64,000 nucleotides of DNA. Source: Bdellovibrionales bacterium Ga0074137. Lineage in GTDB: Bacteria; Bdellovibrionota; Bdellovibrionia; Bdellovibrionales; JAMPXM01. Made by a program: the position numbers and the translations under genes. The DNA is taken from positions 22,612-86,611 of the forward strand of contig LNDT01000025.1 in NCBI GenBank assembly GCA_001464715.1. The letters run 5' to 3'. The notes beneath the pieces are model-generated. The model was not told the origin of the DNA. It saw only the letters and a program-made list of their open reading frames with translations, and ran no database searches. Within the stretch, counting starts at the first letter, position 1. Each line of letters begins with the position of its first letter. This document shows, piece after piece, positions 17,163-26,409 of the stretch.

Positions 17163-18299
17163 ATGGCGAAGAAGATGAATGTGCGAAAAGCGGTACGATC
17201 AAACAAAGCGACAAATGCGCCTGGTGTAACGATGGCTCTCGCACTTGCCAGTTTGGCTCTTGGATTCATCGGTTGCGGCAACCCAAGTTCGGATCCAACG
17301 GCACAATACGGAGATCTTAACGCTGTCGCAGCACCTCACAACGAGCAAGCCCGGTCACAAGCGGTTCTTGAGCGTTCTTATCTGATTGAACCTGAAAAAG
17401 ACGTCACATTTATCGAAGGTGAATCGGCTTCATTCAAAGTTCGCGTCCGAATGTTTTTCGCCGTTGATTCTTATGAGCTAAAACTTGTTGGAGTTCCTTC
17501 GGATATCACTGGCGTTTCGATGGTGAAAGATCCCAGCGAAGCAGGAACATTTCTGGTTTCTTGGGCGCCCGCAAAAGGTGTGATTCCAACAGATCGTCAA
17601 GAGCGTCAGATAAAGTACCGCCTTGAGCTCTCGAATGTTCGTTCGGCTGACTCTTCGGTTGAAGCACTTTTCCGTTCGATCAACAAAGTCCAGGATTTCT
17701 CGTTTGCGGTTCGTCGCACGGGAAAAACGCCCGAGATCGTCGCCGTGAATCAGTTCCCTTCGGAAGTTGCGCAAGGTGCGATCGTTCCATTCACGGTCGA
17801 TGTCCAAGATCCAGCTTCGTTTGATGGCTACGCTCCTCGTCTTGATGTCTATTTCCAAGGTACAAACCGCACTGAAAGTGGTTTTGAAGCTAATGGTGCG
17901 ACGTACGTTCGCGTCGACACGACTCCGAAACATCTTGGCCAGGGCATATGGCGCTTCTCGTTTGTTTTTGATGCCAAAAACAACGACGTCGGTGCACAGC
18001 TCGACCGTGAAGGTCGACGCGTCGAAGGTGCGACACATTTACAGACTCGTATGTTGATGAAAGCTTACAGCGCCAGCGGCGGTGTCTCTGGAGAAAAACT
18101 TGTTCTTTCAAAGATCAAGTACGTTGCTCCGCAAACAGCATCGGCGACTCCGGTTGTCTGTGAGGCGCCGGCTCCTAAGCCTGCGGTGAAAGCAGCTCCG
18201 AAAGCGGCTCCGAAGGCAGCGGTAAAACCCGCGACGAAGCCCGCAGCGACAACGAATCCTAAAGAGTCCGCAGCTTCTAAGGTCGAGGTGAAATCATGA
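17163..18299 (+). CDS. Lipoprotein of the gliding-type locus, cadherin-like beta domains
   Basis: About 378 residues from ATG 17163 (GGATGG ten bases upstream; in-frame ATGs at 17118 and 17151 would lengthen the basic leader). A hydrophobic signal ends in a lipobox GFIGC, so the mature N-terminus should be lipidated. The body is strand-rich with two repeated beta-sandwich-like segments: 'YLIEPEKDVTFIEGESASF' (about 80-100) and 'NQFPSEVAQGAIVPFTVDV' (about 205-225). This resembles tandem cadherin/Ig-type domains. The tail is a (Lys/Ala/Pro)n repeat of APKAA/VKPAT units. It is probably an outer-membrane-linked connector. Confidence 0.75.
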   Translation: MAKKMNVRKAVRSNKATNAPGVTMALALASLALGFIGCGNPSSDPTAQYGDLNAVAAPHNEQARSQAVLERSYLIEPEKDVTFIEGESASFKVRVRMFFAVDSYELKLVGVPSDITGVSMVKDPSEAGTFLVSWAPAKGVIPTDRQERQIKYRLELSNVRSADSSVEALFRSINKVQDFSFAVRRTGKTPEIVAVNQFPSEVAQGAIVPFTVDVQDPASFDGYAPRLDVYFQGTNRTESGFEANGATYVRVDTTPKHLGQGIWRFSFVFDAKNNDVGAQLDREGRRVEGATHLQTRMLMKAYSASGGVSGEKLVLSKIKYVAPQTASATPVVCEAPAPKPAVKAAPKAAPKAAVKPATKPAATTNPKESAASKVEVKS

Positions 18300-19042
18300 A
18301 CCGAGTTACTGCCAATCTCATCAACGTTATGGCTGCATTCACTGGTGGTGTTCTTGTCATCATCGGATTGATTCTGGGACTTTCGAATGTCGCTAAAGCG
18401 CAGTCGGGTTTTGATTCGCTGGGATCCAACGAAGGAATCCTAAAACGAGCTCGTTCGCTGAACACGCAGCAACAGGTCCGCATCGTTCAAAAGCGCGCCG
18501 TCGATCGTGATCTGCGCCTTGAGTTCGGTCTCACTTACGGTGGTGTCGCCGGCGGAAATTCTTATTTGAATACGCAGCCGATGACCGGATCGATGGAGTT
18601 CCACATCAATCCAAGAATTTCGTTGGGTGCACGATACACGCAGTACGCCAATCAGTTGTCAAAAGAAGGTCAATCTCAATTTGACCTGGCTCGCGACGCT
18701 CAGGCGGCGGGTCGCACGGACTACACTGTTCCAGATATCGATCTTCCAAAATCGTCGGTTCTTGGAACCGTTAGCTACTATCCAATCTATGGAAAGTTAA
18801 ATTTCTTCGACCTCACTGTTGTACAATTCGATTTCTACGTTCTTGCTGGCTACGGCCAAATGGATTTGAAGTCGGGAAGTTCTCAAACTTGGACGGCAGG
18901 TGGTGGTGTTGGATTTTGGTGGACCAAGAATTTAAGTTCGCGTCTTGAAATTCGTCACCAAGCTTACCAGGACAAAGTCTACACCGGTACACGTGACGTC
19001 GGCATGATGATCGGAACTCTGGGAATCGGATTGATGTTATGA
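18296..19042 (+). CDS. Outer-membrane beta-barrel protein of the gliding-type locus (GltA/GltB/GltH-like)
   Basis: A 248-residue protein with ATGA overlap to the lipoprotein gene. It has a signal peptide (about 10-33, ending AKAQ). From about residue 70 amphipathic strands alternate with short turns: LRLEFGLTYGGVAGG, MEFHINPRISLGARYTQY, 'VLGTVSYYPIYGKLNFFDLT', FYVLAGYGQMDL, and a final LGIGLML strand at the C-terminus. This is the pattern of a small eight-stranded barrel with periplasmic N-terminus. In Myxococcus, GltA and GltB are barrels that form the outer-membrane part of the gliding complex. Confidence 0.8.
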   Translation: MNRVTANLINVMAAFTGGVLVIIGLILGLSNVAKAQSGFDSLGSNEGILKRARSLNTQQQVRIVQKRAVDRDLRLEFGLTYGGVAGGNSYLNTQPMTGSMEFHINPRISLGARYTQYANQLSKEGQSQFDLARDAQAAGRTDYTVPDIDLPKSSVLGTVSYYPIYGKLNFFDLTVVQFDFYVLAGYGQMDLKSGSSQTWTAGGGVGFWWTKNLSSRLEIRHQAYQDKVYTGTRDVGMMIGTLGIGLML

Positions 19043-19965
19043 TCACGCTTCGTCAGACACTTTCTTTTATTATCGGAATGATGGCGCTGATCTTTTTAGC
19101 GCAAGCGGCGACTGCAGCGTCGGCTCGTTCGGCGACGCCGGCGAAAATGTCAGAGCGTAAAACTCTTCGCGAGGCGCGAGTTGCGTTCGAGAAAAAACAA
19201 TTCTCAAAAGCGGTTCGTCTTTACGAAGCAATTCCTCAAGCGTCGGATTATTGGATTGAAGCTTTGGAAGAGCGCGCGTGGTCGCATGTTCACTTAAAAG
19301 AACACGACAAAGCCCTTGGTCTTTTAAAGACATTGTTTGCGCCGCCGATTGTTTCTGAAATCGGAGCCGAGCCGTATCTTTTGTCGAGCCTCATTCAACT
19401 TCGCCTTTGCAACTACAATGAACTCTTCAAGGGTCTTAAGCAGTTTAAAACTGATATCCGACCTCGGTTCGAGTCGCTTGAAGCCTTGGCGAAGGATGGC
19501 GAGACGGAAGAGTCCGTAAAAATGTTGGGACGTTCAATGGAAGTCGGTCAGTTGTCGCGCGCGTCGGCAGGTGTTGATCTTCCGATGCTGCCACGACTTT
19601 TCTACCGAGATGTGAAGCTTCAACAGTCGTTCAAAAAACTTTTGAAAGCGTCGACACCAAAAGCTCAGTCGACTCTTGATGCGGCCGTGAAATCTCGAAT
19701 GAAGTCATTGGCTCAGCGAGATGTTAAAGACATGCAGACGATTTTGCGTCGACTTCACCTTGTTGAAGTCGAGTCAGTGAGCCGAATGTATTCGCAAGTT
19801 CATTTGGCCGACAATAAGAAGACGTCGCCAGCGATTGATCGCAATGCCAACACACTCGTTTTTCCGGACGATCGCGACGATGTTTGGCTTGATGAGCTCG
19901 ACAGTTACCATGTGAATTCTAAAGGTTGTCCAACAGCTGATTTTGTTGCGAGTAAAGGACTCTAG
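19039..19965 (+). CDS. Periplasmic TPR-like protein (GltC-like)
   Basis: A 308-residue protein overlapping the barrel gene stop (ATGA). A signal peptide spans about 1-29. Residues about 38-110 form TPR-like helix pairs ('LREARVAFEKKQFSKAVRLY', WIEALEERAWSHVHLKEHDKAL). The rest is helical without a clear motif, ending with a Cys near the C-terminus. A TPR protein beside an outer-membrane barrel mirrors GltC with GltA/GltB in Myxococcus. The gene ends two bases before the VWA lipoprotein gene. Confidence 0.75.
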   Translation: MITLRQTLSFIIGMMALIFLAQAATAASARSATPAKMSERKTLREARVAFEKKQFSKAVRLYEAIPQASDYWIEALEERAWSHVHLKEHDKALGLLKTLFAPPIVSEIGAEPYLLSSLIQLRLCNYNELFKGLKQFKTDIRPRFESLEALAKDGETEESVKMLGRSMEVGQLSRASAGVDLPMLPRLFYRDVKLQQSFKKLLKASTPKAQSTLDAAVKSRMKSLAQRDVKDMQTILRRLHLVEVESVSRMYSQVHLADNKKTSPAIDRNANTLVFPDDRDDVWLDELDSYHVNSKGCPTADFVASKGL

Positions 19966-19967
19966 TC

Positions 19968-21245
19968 ATGATGACATTACGTTTGGTTTCTGAAAGTTCT
20001 GCGGCTGAAAAAATCTCCGGCCCCATGGCGCGGATGGCACTTTTTGCCGTCGCCGTGGTTGCGGGACTCGCATCGGCGTGTGCTCCTGAAAATCCTCGGC
20101 TCATGGCGCCGCCCACGACGTACGCTGCGGCAGCAACGGAAGCAAAACCTCAAGTTCTCAATGTCACTCCAATGGTCGACATTCTGATGGTCATTGATAA
20201 CTCGGATTCGATGACCGATGAGCAGCAGACCTTGAGTAACAACATCGACAAGTTTGCGACGGGTCTTGCGAAGAACAGCAATATCGATTTTCACATCGGT
20301 GCTGTGTCGGTCTGGGATACAAAGATGTTCCAGGGCATGACAAAAGATTACGGCCAGGGAGAACTTCGAAGATTGAAAGGTCCGGACGGAAAAAATCTTC
20401 CGGATGCGTTTGGTCGATTTGTTTCCTCGCGCGAAGATTACGATAGCTATTTGGCGAAACAAAACGTGAGCCTTAAAAAAGAAGCCGGCTGGCTTCAGGT
20501 TCTAAAAGCGTCGATGAAAATTGGCGTGGAAAGCTACAATCCTAAACATGCGACTGAAAAAACCGGTGGTCCAGAAGTCGAAGAGATTTTTTCGCCGGTA
20601 AAAGCAGCTCTCAGTGAACCAATGGCCTCGAGCGCAAACCTTGGCTTTCGCCGTAAAGGTGCTCACCTTGTTTTGATTTTCATTACAGATGCTGACGCTT
20701 CGGTGCGAAACGCTGATGGAACATCGTTTGATATCTCGTCAGGTGAGCTTCAAGAGTTCCTTCGAACGACTGTCGGTCAGAGTTACCAAGACGACGTGTC
20801 GGCGATCGGCGTTTTGGCGAAATCGACAGATGATCCGAAAGAGCGCGATCCGGCGATTCGTCACACGACGCTCGGTTCGACCGAGCCAGTGAACATCCAG
20901 TCCTTCATTCGCGATCTTGGCGGAAAGTGGATGGGGCTTCGCGGAAAAGACTATGGCGCGAAGATGGCAGAACTTGGATCTTACGTTCGCTCGCGAACTC
21001 TGGCTCGTCCGCGCGTCGACTTCGAAGGTGCAACGCCCGAGTGGGGAACGATAACGGTCGCGCTGAACGGCGAAGATCTGAAGCTTGGTGAAGCCTGGGT
21101 GTACGACGACGTACGTAATAGTGTAATCATCACGCGCGATCTCTCAGGCGTGAACGGAGCCATCGACCTCAAAGTGAGTTTCACGCCGATTTTGGGATCA
21201 TCCGTGAACTCGGGCCGCGTCCATACTCCTGGCACCGCTAGATAG
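19968..21245 (+). CDS. VWA-domain lipoprotein with MIDAS motif (CglB-like adhesin candidate)
   Basis: A 425-residue protein with a signal ending in the lipobox LASAC (about residue 38). A von Willebrand A domain starts at about 68 with 'VDILMVIDNSDSM'. D77, S79 and S81 make the DxSxS metal-ion-dependent adhesion site, and 'LVLIFITDADAS' supplies a later strand with an Asp pair. The C-terminus from about 345 is strand-rich (WGTITVALNGEDL, VIITRDLSGV, IDLKVSFTP). CglB, the gliding adhesin of Myxococcus, is also a VWA-type outer-membrane lipoprotein linked to the Glt complex, so a surface or periplasmic adhesin role is inferred. A strong palindrome follows. Confidence 0.85.
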   Translation: MMTLRLVSESSAAEKISGPMARMALFAVAVVAGLASACAPENPRLMAPPTTYAAAATEAKPQVLNVTPMVDILMVIDNSDSMTDEQQTLSNNIDKFATGLAKNSNIDFHIGAVSVWDTKMFQGMTKDYGQGELRRLKGPDGKNLPDAFGRFVSSREDYDSYLAKQNVSLKKEAGWLQVLKASMKIGVESYNPKHATEKTGGPEVEEIFSPVKAALSEPMASSANLGFRRKGAHLVLIFITDADASVRNADGTSFDISSGELQEFLRTTVGQSYQDDVSAIGVLAKSTDDPKERDPAIRHTTLGSTEPVNIQSFIRDLGGKWMGLRGKDYGAKMAELGSYVRSRTLARPRVDFEGATPEWGTITVALNGEDLKLGEAWVYDDVRNSVIITRDLSGVNGAIDLKVSFTPILGSSVNSGRVHTPGTAR

Positions 21246-21249
21246 CTAG

Positions 21250-21317
21250 GGTACCTTCTTCCCTTTCGTAATGCGCCGCGCCCGGCGGCGCTGCATTACG
21301 AAAGGGAAGAAGGTACC
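21250..21317. repeat. Perfect 25-bp-arm palindrome, probable bidirectional terminator
   Basis: GGTACCTTCTTCCCTTTCG plus TAATGC pairs without mismatch with its complement at 21293-21317; the 18-base centre folds further as GCCG/CGGC. A TTTT run follows the right arm. It lies five bases after the VWA gene stop. Size and GGTACC ends recall the repeats at 25042 and 56958. Confidence 0.85.
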
Positions 21318-21412
21318 TTTTCTGCGTTTTTCTTGAGCATGACGAGATCACCCGTTGACCCGGGGTCCAGCCCCAACCAAGACTTTGGTGTGGAAGCCGG
21401 GGGGCCTATTCC

Positions 21413-24400
21413 GTGCGTATAAAAAAACTCGAAATCGTCGGTTTTAAATCTTTTAAGGACCGAACTGTCATTCAATTCGATTCGGGAATCACGGGTGTCG
21501 TGGGTCCGAACGGCTGTGGAAAATCCAATATCGTCGACGCTCTGATGTGGGCGATGGGCGAGATGTCGGCCAAGCACCTTCGCGGCGCTTCGATGGAAGA
21601 CGTCATTTTCGCTGGAGCCGAGGGTTATGCCCCCATGGGCATGTGCGAAGTTTCTCTCACGTTAGAGAACGACGGCGGTCCGTTCCCGGTTCAGTATTTA
21701 AAGCACTCGGAAGTCATGGTGACACGTCGCCTGCACCGCGGTGGAGAGTCCGAATATTTCATCAATAAAGAACCATCTCGCCTCCGCGATATCCAAGAGA
21801 TTTTCATGGATACGGGCGCGGGTGCCAAAGGCTTCTCGATCATTCAGCAGAATGCGATCGGTCAGCTTGTTACAAGTAAGCCTGAAGACCGTCGCCATCT
21901 GATTGAAGAAGCGGCCGGAATTACAAAGTTCAAAGCAAGAAAACGCGAATCTCAGCGCAAGCTTCTTTCGACCGAGCAAAACTTGATTCGTCTTCACGAC
22001 ATCGTGAATGAATTAAAGCGTCAGATCGATTCGCTGGAGCGACAGGCTCAGCGAGCGGAGCGCTATCGTGGCTTTAAGCGTGAAGCCGATGATTTGGATC
22101 TTTGGTTGTCGTCTCGGCAGTATCTTGCGCTTCGTGCGAAATCCGAAGCCGCCTTGGCAGAGCTCGCCGAGGCCGAGCAGTTGGAAGCCGCAGCCCAAGC
22201 GGAAGCTGGAACTCAGGAACTCGAAGTTGAAACTTTGAAAGCGACTGTTTCTGAAAAACAAATGGCGGTCGAGGATCTTTCGCGAGAAGCGCAGGAACTT
22301 CAACTTCAAGTCACTCGCGCTGAAACTCAGATTCAAGAACTTCGGTTCGAGATCGAAGCTGCGCGCCGAAATAAAGAAATGACGGGCGGTTTGCTCGAAG
22401 AGCACCGGGCTCGTCAAATTGCGCTCTCTAGCGAACTTGAAAAACTTCAGGCATTGCTTGTAGCGGCTGCGGGCGAAGCACTTCGTCTTACGTCCGAGTA
22501 CACAGAGAAAAAAGATCGCTGGGAGTCGGCCGCGTCGCGAATTTCTGACGTGGATCGCGATCTCACCGATGCGCGCCGCGAGTTCATTACTGTGACTCAA
22601 GGTGAAGCGCAGATTCAGGGGCGTGTTGCGGCTTTGGAAGACGGTATTAGCGGCATCGAAGAGCGCGAGACCGAAGCGCGTTCGATTCTGGAAGAACTTC
22701 TTGTTAAAAAAGTCGATTTCGAGGCCCGCCGTAAAAAAGTGTGGAACGAGCTCGAGAAAAACCGACAAGATCAATTGGACCTCGCCAAAGACGTTGAAAG
22801 CTTCCAAGCCAATCGCGATCTTTTGACAAAGCAGATTTCTGAACGCCGAGTTGAAACTGATCAGTTCCGCGATGAGCTTGCTGAAGTGACCGGAAAACTT
22901 TACGGCCTCGAGAACTTGGCCTCGAACTTTGAAGGGTTCGATGCGGGCGTTAAGTCCGTGATGTTCTGGCAAAAACAAAAGCTTTCAAAAATGCCCGAGG
23001 GCGACCGCGTTGAAGCGACCGAGTTTCATCCGATCGCCGAAGTTGTTGAAGTTCCGCCTGAGTTTGAACTCGCTATGGAGGCGGCCCTGGGGCCACGTCT
23101 TCAGATGCTTCTTTCGCCGACGCCAGATTCGGCCGTGGGCGCTGTTAATTTCTTAAAAGAACAAAAGTCAGGTCGATCGAGCTTTGTCGCCGGTGGACTT
23201 CAGATGGTTGAATCGACCGTCTCGGAACCGGATCGTACGAAAGTTCGCGCGATCTTGTCGGACATCGTTCGTGCGCCAGAGAAATTCAAACCTACGATTC
23301 GCCGTCTCTTAAAAAATGTCGCCGTTGTTGATTCAATTTCGGAAGCGATCGAGCTTCGTCAAGCATCGCCGGATTGGACCTTTGTTACCTTGGAAGGTGA
23401 CACCGTCACTTCCGACGGTGTGATCACCGGTGGAACGGCTGAATCTGCGGATTCGGGCCTTCTCACGCGTCGTCGCGAGATCAAAGAACTCTCGAGTAAA
23501 AAAGAAGAGTGGAGCGGAAAGCTTGGACTCGCTCAAGCCAGCCTCAAGAAGATGGAAGAGAATCTAAAAAATATCTCTGACGAGCTTGAGCAGGTCGAGC
23601 GCCGAAGCACGGACAAAGAAATCCTGCTCGCGTCGCTCAAAAAAGATCTCGAGCGCGCCGAGCAAGAGCTTTCAAACTGCGATCAGGCGATCTCTCGTCA
23701 AGACCGCGATGTTCATTCTCTGACTTCGCAAATTGAAACTCGCCGAAGTGAGCTTGATGAACTTCAGATGCGTTTGACAGGTCTGTTGGAAAGAAAAGTC
23801 GAACTGGAAAGTTCGATAGGACTTTTGACTCAAGACCTTGAAGTTGCTCGCGGTGGTGTTGGGTCGCTTCAAGATGAAGTTGGAAAACTTCAGACGGCGT
23901 CAGCGACCAAGACGATGGAGCGCGACGGACTTGATCGTCAGGTTCAAATGCTTTCAAAACAGCTGGAAGAGACTGAAGGTCAGCTTTCGCGCATGTCGTT
24001 TGAAAGTGAAAGATCGAACGAGTCCATTTCGACAAATTCCGTCGTGATGGAAGAGCACCGAATTCAGTTGGACGAAATGATCCGTCGGCTGGAAGACGCG
24101 CGTGCGGCCGTGGCCCAAGGGCGCGACGAGTTCGAGCAATTGAACAGCCGTTACCTTGAAATTCAGCGTGGGTTGGCGACGTATCTCTCAAGCCGCAACC
24201 AGCTTCAGTCGAAAATGAACGATGCTCGATTGACCAGTGAGCAGTGCCGTCTGAAAGAGACTTACCTCGTTGAACAAATGCGCGAGCGCTATGTTCTTGA
24301 GTTGTCGGAAGTGGCCGAGCGCTACCGTGACCGAAGTGCTACGGATGAAGAGATCGTTGAGGCTGAAAAGAAGCTTAAGGACCTCAAAGACAAGCTTGGA

Positions 24401-25000
24401 AAGATTGGCGATGTGAATTTGTCGGCGATCGAAGAGTACGACAAAGTCAAAGAGCGCTACGAGTTCTTGTCGAAACAACAAGAAGATCTCATCGAAGCCA
24501 AAGAGATGCTCAAAAAAGTTATCGACCGAATCAACCGCGTTTGTGCAAAACGCTTCCGCGAGACGTTTGATCTTGTGAACGAGCGCTTCACGAAAGTATT
24601 CCCGGTTCTCTTCGGAGGCGGGGAAGCTCAGCTGATTTTGGTGGAAGACCCTGACAAGGGCGACATGGGTATCGACATCATCGCGAAACCCCCGGGAAAA
24701 AAGCTTCAGAACATGACGCTTTTGTCGGGCGGAGAAAAAGCCCTGACGGCGGTTTCTCTGATCTTCTCGATCTTCCTCGTTCGTCCATCACCGTATTGCC
24801 TCTTGGATGAGGTCGATGCGCCGTTGGATGACGCTAACGTTTATCGATTTAACGATCTCGTTAAAGAGATGGCGAAGCGTTCACAGATTATCGTAGTGAC
24901 TCACAACAAGTTCACGATGGAAGTCGCGAGTCGCTTGTACGGCGTAACGATGGAAGAGCGCGGAGTTTCAAAAATGGTCTCCGTCGACCTGAACACATAA
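21413..25000 (+). CDS. smc: Chromosome segregation ATPase SMC
   Basis: A 1195-residue protein, read from GTG 21413 because the family begins with the strand MRIKKLEIVGFKSF. Walker A is GPNGCGKSN near residue 33. Long coiled coils span about 170-500 and 680-1010, on either side of a hinge near 520-660 (a Gly-rich 'DGVITGGTAES' lies at its end). The C-terminal head has the ABC signature LLSGGEKALTA and Walker B YCLLDEVDAPLDD. SMC holds and compacts sister chromosomes with ScpA/ScpB, which are not in this window. It is followed by a GGTACC-type repeat and ftsY. Confidence 0.97.
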   Translation: MRIKKLEIVGFKSFKDRTVIQFDSGITGVVGPNGCGKSNIVDALMWAMGEMSAKHLRGASMEDVIFAGAEGYAPMGMCEVSLTLENDGGPFPVQYLKHSEVMVTRRLHRGGESEYFINKEPSRLRDIQEIFMDTGAGAKGFSIIQQNAIGQLVTSKPEDRRHLIEEAAGITKFKARKRESQRKLLSTEQNLIRLHDIVNELKRQIDSLERQAQRAERYRGFKREADDLDLWLSSRQYLALRAKSEAALAELAEAEQLEAAAQAEAGTQELEVETLKATVSEKQMAVEDLSREAQELQLQVTRAETQIQELRFEIEAARRNKEMTGGLLEEHRARQIALSSELEKLQALLVAAAGEALRLTSEYTEKKDRWESAASRISDVDRDLTDARREFITVTQGEAQIQGRVAALEDGISGIEERETEARSILEELLVKKVDFEARRKKVWNELEKNRQDQLDLAKDVESFQANRDLLTKQISERRVETDQFRDELAEVTGKLYGLENLASNFEGFDAGVKSVMFWQKQKLSKMPEGDRVEATEFHPIAEVVEVPPEFELAMEAALGPRLQMLLSPTPDSAVGAVNFLKEQKSGRSSFVAGGLQMVESTVSEPDRTKVRAILSDIVRAPEKFKPTIRRLLKNVAVVDSISEAIELRQASPDWTFVTLEGDTVTSDGVITGGTAESADSGLLTRRREIKELSSKKEEWSGKLGLAQASLKKMEENLKNISDELEQVERRSTDKEILLASLKKDLERAEQELSNCDQAISRQDRDVHSLTSQIETRRSELDELQMRLTGLLERKVELESSIGLLTQDLEVARGGVGSLQDEVGKLQTASATKTMERDGLDRQVQMLSKQLEETEGQLSRMSFESERSNESISTNSVVMEEHRIQLDEMIRRLEDARAAVAQGRDEFEQLNSRYLEIQRGLATYLSSRNQLQSKMNDARLTSEQCRLKETYLVEQMRERYVLELSEVAERYRDRSATDEEIVEAEKKLKDLKDKLGKIGDVNLSAIEEYDKVKERYEFLSKQQEDLIEAKEMLKKVIDRINRVCAKRFRETFDLVNERFTKVFPVLFGGGEAQLILVEDPDKGDMGIDIIAKPPGKKLQNMTLLSGGEKALTAVSLIFSIFLVRPSPYCLLDEVDAPLDDANVYRFNDLVKEMAKRSQIIVVTHNKFTMEVASRLYGVTMEERGVSKMVSVDLNT

Positions 25001-25041
25001 AGGTACCCGGTTCGTCCGACCGAAGGTCGGCGTTCCGCTAA

Positions 25042-25068
25042 AAGGTACCCGGTTCTTTTTGCAGAAGC
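25042..25068. repeat. 27-bp dispersed repeat (identical inverse copy at 56958-56984)
   Basis: A 27-base string from AAGGTACCCGG to GCAGAAGC lies between smc and ftsY and occurs exactly, in reverse complement, at 56958-56984. A partial copy of the left end, AGGTACCCGGTTC, is at 25001-25013. A related inverted repeat is at 4004-4040. Confidence 0.8.
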
Positions 25069-25098
25069 GACGCATCATTTCGTGGAGTCATAAGAGAT

Positions 25099-26409
25099 AT
25101 GTACGCAGAAGAGAGTTCAGGCGGACTCGGAATGTTTCTTGTCTACGGCGTATTCGCGATCACTCTGATCGTCGGTGTCGCGCTGTTTGTTTGGTTTCTG
25201 AAGTCACAGAAATCCATCGCGGAAAAAAAGAAGTCGGAAGCGCTTCCGGCCTCGGGTCAAAGCGAAGGAGAAAATCTTGCGCGTCGATCTTCAGATCGCG
25301 CTGCAGGCCGATCTTCAGATCGTGTGGCGGAGCGAGCCAAGGTTCCCGCAGCTGGAGCTGCGGTCCCTGCGGCAGGGGCGACTCCTAAACTTGCGACGGA
25401 AGTCCACGAACAAAAGTTACCTGAAGCCCTGACGAAGACTCGGGCCTCGCTTTTTGGTCGAATCCAATCTCTCTTCGGCGCTCGCGCGACATTGTCGGAC
25501 AGTGAACGAGAAGACCTCGAAGAAGTTCTCTACACGGCGGATCTTGGTCCGAAGACAGTGCAAGATCTGCTCGATCACGTTTTCGCGACTCTCAAAGAAA
25601 CCGGCGAGACAGGATTTGAAGCTGTCCGCCGCGAGCTTCATGCAAAAATGACCGAGATTTTCGAAACGACCAAATCTCCGCAAAACGCGTCCGCGCGTGC
25701 AGAGCTGAATGAAGGTTCGAGTTCCTCTGCCGACGATGGCCTTGGTGAGCTTCGAATTTTTGCCGCGAAGCCCGCCGTGCTGATGGTTGTTGGAGTCAAC
25801 GGTGCCGGCAAGACGACGACGATCGGGAAAGTTTCTTCGAAGCTTGCGGCTCGCGGACTTAAGGTTTTGGTCGCAGCCGGTGATACGTTTCGTGCGGCCG
25901 CAGGCGAACAACTTAAGGTATGGACAGACCGTGCCGGCGGTTCGCAAGTCGGCGACGGAGCAGGGCTTGTTGAAATTTTCGATCCTGCTAATGTGACCGA
26001 GCCAAGTGCAGTCGCCTACCAAGCGCTTGAAATTGCGATCTCCAAAAAATTCGACGTCGTCATCATCGACACCGCGGGCCGTCTGCACACTCAGAAAAAT
26101 CTGATGGAAGAATTAAAAAAAATGAAGCGAGTTCTGGCGAAGCTCGATCCATCGGCGCCTCACGAGACGCTCCTCGTGCTTGATGCAAACAGCGGGCAGA
26201 ACGCTTTGATTCAGGCCAAAGAGTTTCACGGTGCCCTCAATGTTGATGGCGTTGTCCTTACGAAACTCGATGGATCAGCAAAGGGCGGCGTCGCCGTTGG
26301 AATCACGAATGAAGTCGGACTTCCGATCAAGCTGATCGGTGTCGGCGAAAAAATTGGAGACCTAAGACCGTTTGACCCTCGAGCCTTCGTGGATTCGATT
26401 CTCAAATGA
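25099..26409 (+). CDS. ftsY: Signal recognition particle receptor FtsY
   Basis: A 436-residue GTPase that docks SRP-ribosome complexes at the inner membrane. GGAG precedes ATG 25099. Unlike many FtsY proteins it starts with a clear transmembrane helix (about 12-34). A low-complexity linker (about 45-105) contains two RSSDR and two VPAAGA repeats. The NG domain follows: G1 GVNGAGKTTT near residue 232, DTAGR near 324 and TKLDGSAKGG near 387, ending in GEKIGDLRPFD. The stop overlaps the next ATG. Confidence 0.97.
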   Translation: MYAEESSGGLGMFLVYGVFAITLIVGVALFVWFLKSQKSIAEKKKSEALPASGQSEGENLARRSSDRAAGRSSDRVAERAKVPAAGAAVPAAGATPKLATEVHEQKLPEALTKTRASLFGRIQSLFGARATLSDSEREDLEEVLYTADLGPKTVQDLLDHVFATLKETGETGFEAVRRELHAKMTEIFETTKSPQNASARAELNEGSSSSADDGLGELRIFAAKPAVLMVVGVNGAGKTTTIGKVSSKLAARGLKVLVAAGDTFRAAAGEQLKVWTDRAGGSQVGDGAGLVEIFDPANVTEPSAVAYQALEIAISKKFDVVIIDTAGRLHTQKNLMEELKKMKRVLAKLDPSAPHETLLVLDANSGQNALIQAKEFHGALNVDGVVLTKLDGSAKGGVAVGITNEVGLPIKLIGVGEKIGDLRPFDPRAFVDSILK

